This document shows positions 34,538 through 44,029 of a DNA stretch of 64,000 bases, piece by piece. This DNA comes from Sipunculus nudus (Eukaryota > Annelida > Sipuncula > Golfingiida > Sipunculidae). Each line of letters starts with the position of its first letter. Positions within the stretch are counted from its first letter, which is position 1. The stretch covers positions 36,277,339 through 36,341,338 of the forward strand of contig CM049316.1 of NCBI GenBank assembly GCA_026874595.1, given 5' to 3'. Below the pieces are notes generated by a model, which made no database searches, was not told the DNA's origin, and saw only the letters and a list, made by a program, of their open reading frames with translations. Position numbers and translations under genes: made by a program.

Positions 34538-35317
34538 ATGAGCACACTAGTAAAATCAGGACTCAGTTACAGTGCCATAAACACAGTCAGGTCAGCTTTG
34601 TCAACAATCATCAAGCCATTTGAAGGTTGCACTTTTGGTAGTCATCCACTTGTCACTAGGTTTTTAAAGGGGGTATTTAATATTCGGCCGGCCATCCCTA
34701 AAACTTGTGTAACATGGGACAAGAACACAGTGTTACAATATTTCAGAACGCTCTCACCAGTAAGGGACTTGTCAACGAAATTCTTATACTACAAACTGCT
34801 TACCCTCCTAGCCCTGCTTACAGGGCAACGAGGACAGTTTCTGCATCTACTACGTGTAGACAATATTACATTGACCACTTCAAAGATTAAACTCAGAGTA
34901 GGTGATCTAGTGAAACAATCAGCACCAAACAGGCACTAGCAGGAAATAACTTTGAAAGCATATGCCCCAGATCGCCGTTTATGTGTGGTTAATGTGTTAT
35001 CAGAGTACATAGAAAGAACAAGTATTTACAGACAAGATGAAAATAGGCTTTTCCTAACCCTGCAAAAGCCACACAGAGCGGTATCTAGGGACACAATATC
35101 CAGGTGGCTTAAATCAACACTAAAAGAGACAGGAATTGATAAGTCAATCTTTACACCGCATAGCACCAGAGCTGCAGCACCATCTGCCGCAGTACGAGGT
35201 AATCTCCCTATTGACGCTATATTGAAAACAGCAGGCTGGACAGCAGAGTCCACTTTCACTAAATATTACAATAAACCGGTAATTGTAACTCAGAACTTCA
35301 CACAAGCCTCACAATAG
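34538..35317 (+). pseudogene. DIRS tyrosine recombinase
   Basis: Two open halves separated by a stop at 34937-34939. The N-terminal part has SYSAINTVRSALSTII, HPLVTRFLKGVFNIRPAIPK and WDKNTVLQYFRTLSP (core-binding, SAM-like region). The catalytic part has the first arginine in LTGQRGQ (codon at 34828-34830), HSTR (35159-35170; H-x-x-R), and AGWTAESTFTKYYNKP with W and a candidate nucleophile tyrosine at 35263-35268. These are the R, HxxR, W/H and Y positions of phage-integrase-like recombinases, here replacing a DDE integrase and expected to insert a circular DNA copy. Catalytic residues look intact; the in-frame stop alone appears to disable it. Confidence 0.93.
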
Positions 35318-35340
35318 TTTGACTACACATGAACTCTAAA

Positions 35341-35442
35341 AATCTCGTAAGACGAGAGGTAAGACAGAAATCAAATATTAAACGAAACTTACCAAGTTGA
35401 AGTTTGATTTGAATTCTGTCGATCCTTGAGTCTGCAGAGAAC
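35341..35442. repeat. DIRS internal complementary region
   Basis: 35341-35370 is complementary to the outer left terminus, and 35380-35442 is complementary to 35526-35592 at the right terminus, with a few mismatches. Together they could template the junction of a circular intermediate. Confidence 0.85.
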
Positions 35443-35492
35443 ACGTGCCCACCCTGCTACACCCAGCCCGATCATGTGTAGTCCTCTGAAAC

Positions 35493-35594
35493 TTGCCTCA
35501 TGGGAGCTCCGGACTTGTAATCTCACGTGATCTCTGCAGACTCAAGGATCGACAGAATTCCAATCAAACTCAAACTTGGTAAGTTTCGTTTAAT
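35493..35594 (-). repeat. DIRS right inverted terminal repeat
   Basis: The inner part (35493-35533: TTGCCTCATGGGAGCTCCGG, then TCTCACGTGAT) is the complement of the left inner repeat. The outer part pairs with the internal complementary region as a stem of about 63 bp around an 85-bp loop. The GTAAGTTTCGTTTAA end is taken as the right border. Confidence 0.85.
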
Positions 35595-35624
35595 TTTTGA
35601 ATTAATGCGCCGCTTGATAAGTAG

Positions 35625-36430
35625 TGCCCTATATACTGATCACCGTGTCAGTTCGTCCTCCCGCCCTCCCGCGCGATAACTCAACAACAACATATTTCAG
35701 CTTTCCAAAATTCACAGGGATGATTTGTACAAATAAGGGCTACAGACCTATTGAATTACAGACCTGTCGGAATTCCAATATGGCCGCCACACCCCTATTG
35801 CTGATTTGCTTCAGGCATGATAACGCAACAACAACATACTTCAGCTTTCCCAAATTTACGGGGAGAATTGGGTACATGAAAGGGATCCATAACTAAATAA
35901 TAACAGACCTGTCAGAATTCCAATAAGGCCACCACAACCCAATTGCTCTTTTGTGCATGATAACCTAACAACAACATACTTCAGCTTTCCCAAATTCACA
36001 GGGATGATTTGTATCAATGCGGACCCGATCCCTATCGAATTCCAGACCTGTCGATATTCTAATATGGCTGCCAGAGAACAATTAGAGATTTTCTTTTAAG
36101 CGCAATATCTCAACGAAAACATGCTTGTTCTTTCTCATTTACATAGAGATGATTGGTACCTGTAGAGGCTTCGGCTCTATTGAACTGCAGATCTACTGGA
36201 ATTCCAAAATGGCCATCGGAGCACAATCGTTTCAATTTTCTTTAGCACCCGATATCTAAACAATAACATGCTTGATCTTTCTTAAAATTCTCAGTGATCA
36301 TTGATGCCTTTAAAGGGTTTTTACCTAAAGAAATACAGACTTGCTCAAAATCAAACATGAACAGCAGAGTACAATCGGTGATTTTCTATACACACGTTAT
36401 TTCAGACATATCTTCCTTAATATTATTTGA
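35625..36430. repeat. 144-bp tandem repeat, five to six decaying copies
   Basis: The phrase AACAACAACATA(T/C)TTCAGCTTTCC and its decayed forms begin near 35681, 35826, 35968, 36110 and 36257, spacings of 142-147 bp. Each is followed by CACAGGGATGATTTGTA-like sequence and by ACAGACCTGTCGGAATTCCA and ATGGCCGCCA-like words. Copies 2-3 are closest; copies 4-6 drift. No coding function is evident. Confidence 0.88.
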
Positions 36431-37144
36431 ACCAGTGGAATATTTCTCTCATGCATATGGAAGAAAAAACTGTTTCTGTTTGTCATATTTTTCGACTTTA
36501 ACCTTAAACTTTTCACCAATTTTAGTCCAGCACTACCAGAAATGCGGGGCTCATTGAGGACCATTGACCGACCGCATTTTGTTAATTTTTTATTTTATTT
36601 AGTTTGAAAGAAAATAACAAATATTTTATATTCTCAAAGGTAAGGAGAAGCAGTTATCACACAGCGCCATCTATGCAATGTTGAACGAAACATTGGACAA
36701 TTTCGCAGCCAAAAATCCATTTAAAAATGTATGTATTCTTTTTTTTTCATGTACTGGCTCATACATCCGGCAGTCGAGATTTTTATCGGGGTTGGTAGGG
36801 TGTATTAAATGAAATGAGATATGTTGGCACAATTATTTTTTTAAAAAGTAATAAAACCTAAAATATAAATTTTCAGTGGGAAACTGTTTCAATAAAAAAT
36901 GTTCGAAAAAATAATTTCATACATTGGTATGTTTACCTTTGTTTACATTTGCGAACCACTGAATGGGACGCGAAGGGGGGATTCAGATCTTCAGATCTCT
37001 TTGACTGGTTACATCTATTATTATTGTTTAACATATAAGAGGATAGATTGGTGTAAAGAAGATTTGAAGGATGAATTAAAATTATGTTTTAAAACAAGAA
37101 AGTTGTCACTAAAGAATGAAACAGGAATATGCATACATCGTTAG
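36431..37144. other. Intergenic, nothing recognised
   Basis: AT-rich. An ORF at 36899-37144 has no recognisable motif. Confidence 0.5.
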
Positions 37145-37385
37145 CAGAAGAAGCGGATCAAAGGGGTCCGGACCCCCCCCCCCCCCCCCCCCCCCACACA
37201 CACCACCTTTTTTCAGCCGCCGCAAATTTTTTAATGGCCGGGGTTTCAGACCAATTTGCGGGGCCTAGACCCCCCCCCCCCCCCTCTACCTTTCGGGACA
37301 TCGGGACTTTCTGTATGGTTTTATCATTGATCCTCATGAATTGGACCCTTGTTCTTCCTTAATCCTTGATCTGCCCCTGAGTAGG
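37145..37385. mobile_element. Candidate hAT-like MITE with C-homopolymers
   Basis: Left part GCGGATCAAAGGGGTCCGGA and right part CCTTGATCTGCCCCTGAGTA are roughly inverted (GGATC.A.GGGG against its complement), resembling widespread CAGGGGCGGATC-type termini. Inside are two C runs (37174-37194 and 37270-37284), each preceded by GGxCC(G/T)AGACC-like words. No transposase. The boundaries are approximate. Confidence 0.5.
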
Positions 37386-37895
37386 CCTACCCATCCCTCT
37401 GGCAGTGGGACTTATGATATCACACTACAATTGGCACCTGTTGTTAATAGGTAGACGGTACATATAAAAAGATTGAAAATTCTAAATTATATGCTTTGTG
37501 ATGTATTTAAGGTGGGGAACCACTCAAAGTATGGAATAATATGTTTTGTTGGGACTATAAATGATGTACTATAAGTGCAGAACCACTGAATGTAAGGAAA
37601 GCAAGGAAACTGAGTTCAATTTATCAAATTTTGAACGAATGCCTGCGAAATTGAGCTATTTCGCCTGGGCGGCGTGAATTTCAAATAATTTAGTAAATGG
37701 AGCAAACATAGAGTATCCATCGACAGCAAACATGCCAAAGAAGGTGTTTGTCCGTGAAACATTTATATATTGATAATTCTGTGGATCTGTTTTCGGTGAC
37801 GCGACATTGTAAATATAAAGAGAAACTTATGCATGTGGTTCGCTTTAATAGTTTATGTGAAACAACTGTTTAAAGAATTGTTAAAGATGTTAATG
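37386..37895. other. Intergenic, nothing recognised
   Basis: No supported feature. Confidence 0.5.
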
Positions 37896-38000
37896 TAAGG
37901 TGATAGTGCAGCGACATTTGTTGCGGTCATTTCAACATCATGCAAAAGCATTACCTGTATGAATGGGGATATAAACCATAATTGCATGCTGACATAAGTA
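37896..38000 (+). repeat. GTGCAGCGACATT repeat, copy 1
   Basis: GTGCAGCGACATTTGTTGCG, GTCATTTCAACATCATGC and AAAAGCATTACC match 49177-49240 (GTGCAGCGACATTTTTTGTG, CCATTTCAACATTATAC, AACAGCATCACC). It is a dispersed repeat of unknown type. Confidence 0.7.
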
Positions 38001-38990
38001 TTGAAATTACGCCAGGGGTTAGGGGGCACATGTTTTTCACATTCACTGACCCAGCAAGTGTGTCAGTGACAAAGTCAAATGTCAGGCCAAACATGCTTAA
38101 ATCCGTCATGGACAGCAGGCGTTAATCATATGCAAAAAAGACCTTAATACTGCGCAGTCATTCCGGTCTTTGCCGAAGGCAGTTCGTTTGTTTTCGGTAG
38201 TATGCTCCGTGAAAATTTAAAACCACGCAAACGTCACCAAAAAAGGCCGTTCACTTTAAAATTAATTTATTATCATGTAATTAAACAAAAAGTAGCGAAT
38301 CTAGAAAGAAACGCCCAATAATACCAATGATAGGTCTGGTCCTCTGTCGGACAAAGAATGTCTCCAGTCTGTCATGTGTTTAAAATCCGCTGAAATAGAC
38401 ACAGATTATTGTGATCTAGATCACTTCCAAAATTTGAATCAACTTTCTTCCTAGGTTTTTACCCTAGCCCTTAACACAATTTCCTGACAATCTGTTTGGG
38501 GAAAAAGTTTGTTGATAGTAGCTAAAAGTCAAACCAAATAACAAATAGTGAGCCATAATACCTCTCGCCACCTGACCTACGTATAAGGGGACGGTATTTA
38601 TTATAAGAAGGCTTCCTTTATGAAGCAGCACGCACGTACTTTTGTTCAGAAGATGTGTTTACCACTGCTGTGTAGATAAATCAAAAAGTATAACATGGGA
38701 TTTGATTCCCTACACAAGCATATTACCCGTTTTGTCGCAGGATGGACCGCTCCAGTGACAGCCGCTTTGCGTAAAATATGAAATTTCACAAGATTTAATG
38801 GGTATTATCGGAAATTATTCACCTCACGGCACACTTGCCAAGGTTTTCGACAGTTCAGGAACATAAACCAACTTGTAGTTATTCAAAGAGGAGTTACGTG
38901 ACAAAGTCGAGTGACACCACCGTCAAATAATAATATAATTTATGTAGTTTGTGTATTCCGTCTGGCTACTGAAAAAAAACTCCAATATGA
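38001..38990. other. Intergenic, nothing recognised
   Basis: No credible ORF or repeat match. Confidence 0.5.
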
Positions 38991-39009
38991 ATAGCAACAA
39001 GTTGTCAAT

Positions 39010-39260
39010 TCAAATGCCTTAATTATATTTTACAGGAGCCTCTGCAATGTAAGACTAGAAAGCTTGATTTTTTTCAATATATCCCGGTGGATATGGCCGT
39101 ATATGGCAAAATTTCTAATAATTCATCTCTAAAAGTCATCATAATTTCTATGTCTGGTATGATGTTTTCGCCATAACTCTCCCTGTGCTGAAAATCATGG
39201 GAGATAATTAATTTAAGACTATATTTAAAACCTTTTATGGAGAGATATCACTACCAGCTG
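39010..39260. repeat. Diverged low-copy repeat, copy A
   Basis: Shares AGACTAGAAAGCTTG, GGTGGATATGGCC, AAATTTCTAATAATTCATCT and TGTCTGGTATGATGTTTTCG with copies at about 40650-40830 (B) and 40850-41080 (C). Sequence after it (AGCTGAGATGGTGTCGCCTT, AGCTGAGATATGTCGTCGCC at 39258-39390) repeats a shorter module, also found in C. Confidence 0.7.
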
Positions 39261-39499
39261 AGATGGTGTCGCCTTAATTCATAAACCCTGGATCTCCTTC
39301 GATGGACATGTCGCTTTAACGCCTATATATAAGAATTGCTTTCTTTTTAATCATAGACTTCTCCCAGTAGCTGAGATATGTCGTCGCCTTAATTTCTGTA
39401 TATATATATATATATGTATCTCTTAAATGTTGCCTTGATTCCAATATTTATACAATTCATACGCAGTTGTTTTTTTTTTTATCCAGAACACTGTTTACC

Positions 39500-40170
39500 T
39501 ACTTTCACTCTAATATGGACTTCTAATTCGGCACAAAAATCGTCGGTGGGCTCTTCCACGACATGTCTGTTAAAATATTTTTAATATTTAGCCATTAGGT
39601 GCCGCTGTTCCTTTTGTGCTTCAAGGTCTTTCACGCATTTCACGCTTTTTCATGAAGCGCCTTCGGGTTTTTTATGCATTCTGAACTCACTGGGCTATTA
39701 AAACAATGGCAAGAGTGGATGTCCGGCCCAAAGGGCGTCGTTGTGAAATTCGCAGTCACGTGGGTCCACTTCAATCCCAATTGATTCTCTCATATCTATT
39801 ATATCGCCTCCAAAGATTTTCACTCTCTCTAAAGGAAGAACAAATTTTGATTTCAAGAGCTTTACACGTGACCACATGACTCTGAATCAGTTTTGCGAAC
39901 GCTTGAGTCATCACAAGAAACCGAGATCGCAGACACGATAGACCGCCAGTTGATACACACGTACACATTTTCTGGGCTTAATGATATGTTAGTGCTTCAC
40001 ATTCAGAATTTTCTTTCCATAAAAAAAAGTTTTAAGTAGTTCGGCCAGGCATATAATTCAGATGAACAGTTCAAATAAATCTTCTCAGAGAATAACATTC
40101 CAGTGCAATTACAAATTCAATTTGTTGTCATCAAAAAGTGAAGTTCGGGTAGTGATCCCAAAGGCAAACT
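39500..40170. other. Intergenic, nothing recognised
   Basis: No supported feature; a 65-residue minus-strand ORF at 39771-39968 has no motif. Confidence 0.5.
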
Positions 40171-40178
40171 GAAGACTA

Positions 40179-40579
40179 TGTAAGATCCGTCACAAATTTA
40201 GAAGAAAATCTATAACTGCCGCAGTTATCGAAAAATATCCACAAACTGACACACACTCTTCTATATCCGCTGGAATTTTTCTCTCCTCTCTCTACCGGCA
40301 CTAAACACAGCACCTCATTTATTACTTTTCACCTCAAGCCGAGAACTTTCCATTTCCCGAACAATCTAAAGAACCCAATAATACACACGTTACAGGAAAC
40401 ATCTAGAAAAACGAACGCTGTGTTTCTGCATATTTGGGTTTAAAAGTGGGCCGGCCCGGCTCAGCAGACCGTCAAACCCCACGCGTGGGCCTGGCCATGC
40501 CGCCATAGCAACGGACAATACTAGCGCTGCACATACACATATAAGACTGCTGCATACAACAAAAGAGACACCTGTAACA
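40179..40579 (-). mobile_element. Solo LTR related to the gypsy-type element at 20380
   Basis: Homologous over its length to 20380-20759 in the same orientation: shared TTCCCGAACAATCT, CACGCGTTACAGGAAACATC-like, GGCCGGCCC-like and CTAGCGCTGCACATACA words. It begins TGTAAGATCCGTCAC and ends GTAACA on the plus strand. No internal coding sequence flanks it, so it is probably the product of LTR-LTR recombination. A clear target-site duplication is not visible. It lies between copies A and B of a diverged repeat. Confidence 0.88.
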
Positions 40580-40649
40580 ACATGAACTATGATAGTGGCA
40601 ACAACGTAAAATCAAGAATGTGTTAAGTTGGTGTAGAACTTAATTACAG

Positions 40650-41080
40650 ATATATGCAATTATTATTAGTCATATCGCCTTTTTTCCTGTATAGATACAT
40701 ATCAAGGCTAGCGAAATAAATGTCAAATATAAGTAGCAAAAAATTGTAATAATTTTTATGTCTGATATTATTTTTCACCATACATCTCGTTCTGCTGATA
40801 ATCTGGGAAGATAATTAAATTGTGTATGTCATATCATTAGCAGGAGTCTTACCAATACTGACAATGTACGATTAGAAAGCTAGTTGTCTTTAGTAGAACC
40901 CTGTTGATATGGCCAAATTTCTAATAATTCATCTCTAAATCTCTGGTGTGATGCTTTCACCGTAATTCTTGCTTTGCTGCTAAATATAGAAGATGATTTA
41001 CCTGGATACGTTATTTAAAACTTCATTATGTACAGATATACTTAGTTGCTGCGGTGATGTTGCCTTAATTCCTATACTAA
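40650..41080. repeat. Diverged low-copy repeat, copies B and C
   Basis: Copy B (40650-40830) holds ATTTTTATGTCTGATATTAT and CACCATACATCTCG; copy C (40850-41080) holds GATTAGAAAGCTAG, GATATGGCCAAATTTCTAAT, CTCTGGTGTGATGCTTTCAC and GCTGCGGTGATGTTGCCTTA. Both align with 39010-39390 with many differences. Confidence 0.65.
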
Positions 41081-41249
41081 TGGAGCCCTTAATCTCAAAG
41101 TAATATTGATTGAATGTTAAATACGCAGTTAACCCCCTCTTGTCAGTGTGTGTGTTCCGAAAATTAGGGTTTCTTAATTTTTAGTTTCATTAAGTTAACA
41201 AAAGACGAAGGAAGGGACGAGCACCTGCACAAGAAAGGTTAAACTACTG

Positions 41250-42240
41250 AGAGCAAACCCAAAATCTGTTCTTGATGCCACGGTGTATTTGCGGAGGAAA
41301 TGATTTTGAAGCATGACAAGAAATGTACACCATTCCAGAAAAAAATGTAGCTAAAAAGCTATTTATGCCAACATGCACTGTGTCCAAAGCTAGTAATACA
41401 ACAATTCAAAATTTGAGAAGACGTCTTAGTTTGCCTTAGAGAGGATGAAGTAGGGAAATCTGCAGAGAAGACTAATCTATGAAACAAGTTGGAAACAACG
41501 AATGGGGAAAGTATTAAGGGGAAGCCAAAAGCATTTATAGGGCAAAATGTTAAGTTGCCAAATCAAGCATGAGACTTCTGGTAAACCTCTTCCTCAGGAA
41601 GAAAAATGCAAAGAACCATCTTTATCCATAATAATAGCAGATTTTCTTGAGATTCTTGTACAGGCAACGGATCCACAGACAATGAAAGCTGGCAAGACTC
41701 GGATCATAGGAAATCTGCTCACAACATGCGTAAGTGTGATGTCTCGGTATTACGCAATTCTGAAAGAAAATGAGAAGGAGAAAGAAGATTTCAGATTTCA
41801 ACGGGTGTTTCAATGTAGAATGTATCACTTGAAGGACCGAAAGGAAAATACGTTTCGTAAGCTGAAACACCTGCTTAATAAAAATGCAACGAAGACATTT
41901 AGGCAATGTATCATCGCAGACCTGAATGATATCAGTGCCGGCGCGGAGCTGGAAACAGGAGATTTCAAAAAGGTTAGACAACTTGTGGTTATCCGCATTT
42001 CTTTACACAATGCACGGAGAGGAGGGGAACCGAGCAGGTTAACTCTGCAAGACTGGCGTAATACACATGATTTTCTACAAAATCTGAGGAAAAATTTAAA
42101 AAAATATTTAAGCAAAAGACAAAGAAATATTTTATAAACACATTGGGCATGCTGCAGAAACAACGCAAACGTTTATCAGTGTTCTTTAGTCGCAAAGGAG
42201 CTCGCCGTTTCAGGAAAGTTTTGTACTGAGGTGGATAATA
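41250..42240 (+). pseudogene. Tyrosine-recombinase-like protein, degraded fragment
   Basis: The longest piece is an open frame of 196 codons (41547-42137). Landmarks: TMKAGKTRIIGNLLTTCVSV, RYYAILKENEKEKEDFRFQR, NTFRKLKHLLNKNATKTFRQ and RISLHNARRGGEPSRLTLQD. NARRGGEPxRLTL is a hallmark of an uncharacterised family, multicopy in molluscs, amphioxus and cnidarians, whose C-terminal half looks like a phage-integrase/Crypton-type recombinase; the arginine here would be the first catalytic one. The expected H-x-x-R and tyrosine are absent because the frame degrades after 42137. Upstream, broken frames from about 41270 contain LRRRLSLP and ETSWKQRMGK-like pieces that may belong to the N-terminal part. 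No introns, zinc finger or transposon ends are clear. The family assignment is from memory and moderate. Confidence 0.5.
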
Positions 42241-42666
42241 ATTAGTAATAATATTTTGACTTATTTTAATAAATCATTATGTCATGTGACATATGTCATT
42301 ACTATTTATGTCACTTTAGATAACTGTACTTTTGGCATTTCACTATAGTATATCTCATTTAAGAGCATGTGTTGTCTTATTTGAGGGCATCTCAAAATAA
42401 AGCAGGAAAAAACGATAACGTTGACCCAAGGAATCATTTTCGAAGCAAGTAACACATTGTGCAAATGAAACAGAAATGGGAAAGAAATCATTATTATGAG
42501 GTACTGATATAAATATATTAGTTGATATGATTAACAAATTGAATGATGAAATATGTTTTTATCATGTTAAACACAATGTTGATGGAAAATATACTGTTCT
42601 ATTATAATTATCTTTAATTGAATATACTACGTCTTTTGATTGACATATATAATATTGTTGAATACA
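42241..42666. other. Intergenic, nothing recognised
   Basis: AT-rich with no supported feature. Confidence 0.5.
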
Positions 42667-42667
42667 G

Positions 42668-42793
42668 GCTTACGGGAACCTATCAGACGGCTTCATGAAG
42701 AACCGGAAGACGGAGACCACCTGGCAACCTTTGAGAGTGACAAACGGCGTCCGCTATACTTCATTCCACCACCCCTGTCCACCTGTTTTTTCC
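42668..42793 (+). CDS. Candidate internal exon, unknown product
   Basis: A GC-richer island of 126 bp between an acceptor-like TTGAATACAG and a good donor-like GTGAGA. It is open in a frame reading GLREPIRRLHEEPEDGDHLA, then FESDKRRPLYFIPPPLSTCF; a second frame is also open. Composition contrasts with AT-rich flanks. I recognise no domain, and the pyrimidine tract is weak, so this may be chance or a fossil. Confidence 0.2.
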
Positions 42794-42799
42794 GTGAGA

Positions 42800-43380
42800 A
42801 ATTTTATACCGTGCATTAAAGGTTTTTCTTATTTACCACATAGACAATTCAGCCAAATGTGGCAATTATCTATCAGCAAAGGTTTCCACAACAAAGGTTT
42901 TTATCCAAGAAATAATTAAAGAATCATTTTTTAATTTTAAAGTATAAAAGGCGTGACCATGCAGAGTTTTTTTTCAATATTTACTTTAAGTCCATTAAAT
43001 AAAATAAGTCGTTATCCGAAATAAATAATTAAATCCGTGAAACTGAAGCATTATAATGACGAGAAAAATCGGATCCATATACCCTTTAGTACCGCCTCGA
43101 AGAATTACTGTCCGAGGCACTGATAATAAGAGGAATCACATCGAAGGATTTTTATATTCACCCGTAAGGGGCGTTTCATATGGCTGTTCCGTTTATTGTG
43201 CACCTCGTGCAGTTGGTAACATGGTTTCAATCATTGTTTTGACCCGCCAACTTAATAAGGCAGGCGGCTATATTAGACCTGTTGTCTGATCAAGGAAATA
43301 CGGTACCTATAGTTTCGATGTCAAAACTATAAGTATATATAAAAATACTATTGCTAATTGGAAAATAATCCAGACGACAA
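42800..43380. other. Intergenic with a 77-codon ORF
   Basis: An ORF at 43056-43289 (MTRKIGSIYPLVPPRR...) has mixed composition but no recognisable motif. An A-run (43379-43400) separates it from the LINE fragment. Confidence 0.4.
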
Positions 43381-43404
43381 AAAAAAAAAAAAAAAAAAAA
43401 ACAT

Positions 43405-43905
43405 ATTTAGGGTTTTACCTTTGCCATGTATAATTCAGCTTTCCTGGATGTTGTGCTCTCCAGATTTTGTCCATTGTGCAACTTCCATCCATTGTAGTAT
43501 AGTCTGTCTTGATTTTTCCTGAATTGTTTATTCCAACCTGTTTTGTCAACTGCAGGGTCTATTATTAAATTAAATTCTCCAGCAATAATCTATTTATCTG
43601 TATGTAAGTTAGTTAAATTGAAAATGTGGTATATAAAAAAAATTCTGGCCCATCTTTGTTTGACCAAAATATAAGTTCATTAATGTTACATTATGGATCC
43701 CTGTTGTTGTATTAATAATGAGAAATTTACCATATTTGTCCGTCTTAATATATTTAACATAGATATATGATTTGTGTTTCTATAAATACAGACTCTCTTG
43801 GCTTGATTTGTGCCATATCTAAAATAAATTTGGTTCCCCAATTTAGTTGTCTATTGTTTTGTTTTTATTTTCTAAACTACTTTGTGTTTCTTGGAGAAAA
43901 CTGAA
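43405..43905 (-). pseudogene. LINE APE-type endonuclease fragment
   Basis: The minus-strand translation, across three frames, gives the motif order of an apurinic-endonuclease-like domain. SFLQETQS near 43895 carries the catalytic E. WGNQIYFRYGTNQAKRV-type sequence and INTTTGIHNVTLMNLYFGQ follow. Then comes IIAGEFNLIIDPAVDKTG (about 43595-43545; usually GDFN, so the aspartate is replaced by E), and IWRAQHPGKLNYTWQR near 43440 (usually DxWR..P..xxYTW). This resembles L1/Tx1-type LINEs. The RT is not present further along the strand; an A/T-run at 43379-43400 ends the similarity. It would nick target DNA for reverse transcription. Multiple frameshifts: inactive. Confidence 0.85.
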
Positions 43906-43960
43906 GAGAGGGGCGTCCTAAGAAAGGGGCAAAGGATGTATTTCAAACGATGAAGAAATA

Positions 43961-43963
<3 letters not shown>

Positions 43964-44026
<63 letters not shown>
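43964..44026. repeat. (TA)n microsatellite
   Basis: About 60 bp of alternating TA. Confidence 0.97.

Positions 44027-44029
<3 letters not shown>

Larger units (their letters stand above)
30868..35594 (+). mobile_element. DIRS-like tyrosine-recombinase retrotransposon, nearly full length
   Basis: A 4.7-kb unit containing, in order on the plus strand, a gag-like region, reverse transcriptase, RNaseH, a methyltransferase-like stretch and a tyrosine recombinase. This is the DIRS1-type arrangement: no LTRs and no DDE integrase. The termini are inverted (left 30868-30937, right 35493-35594). An internal complementary region at 35341-35442 is complementary to the outer parts of both ends, the layout proposed for circular-intermediate replication in DIRS elements. 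Stops and frameshifts interrupt most domains, so this copy is inactive, but long blocks stay open, suggesting a moderately recent insertion. Confidence 0.92.
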
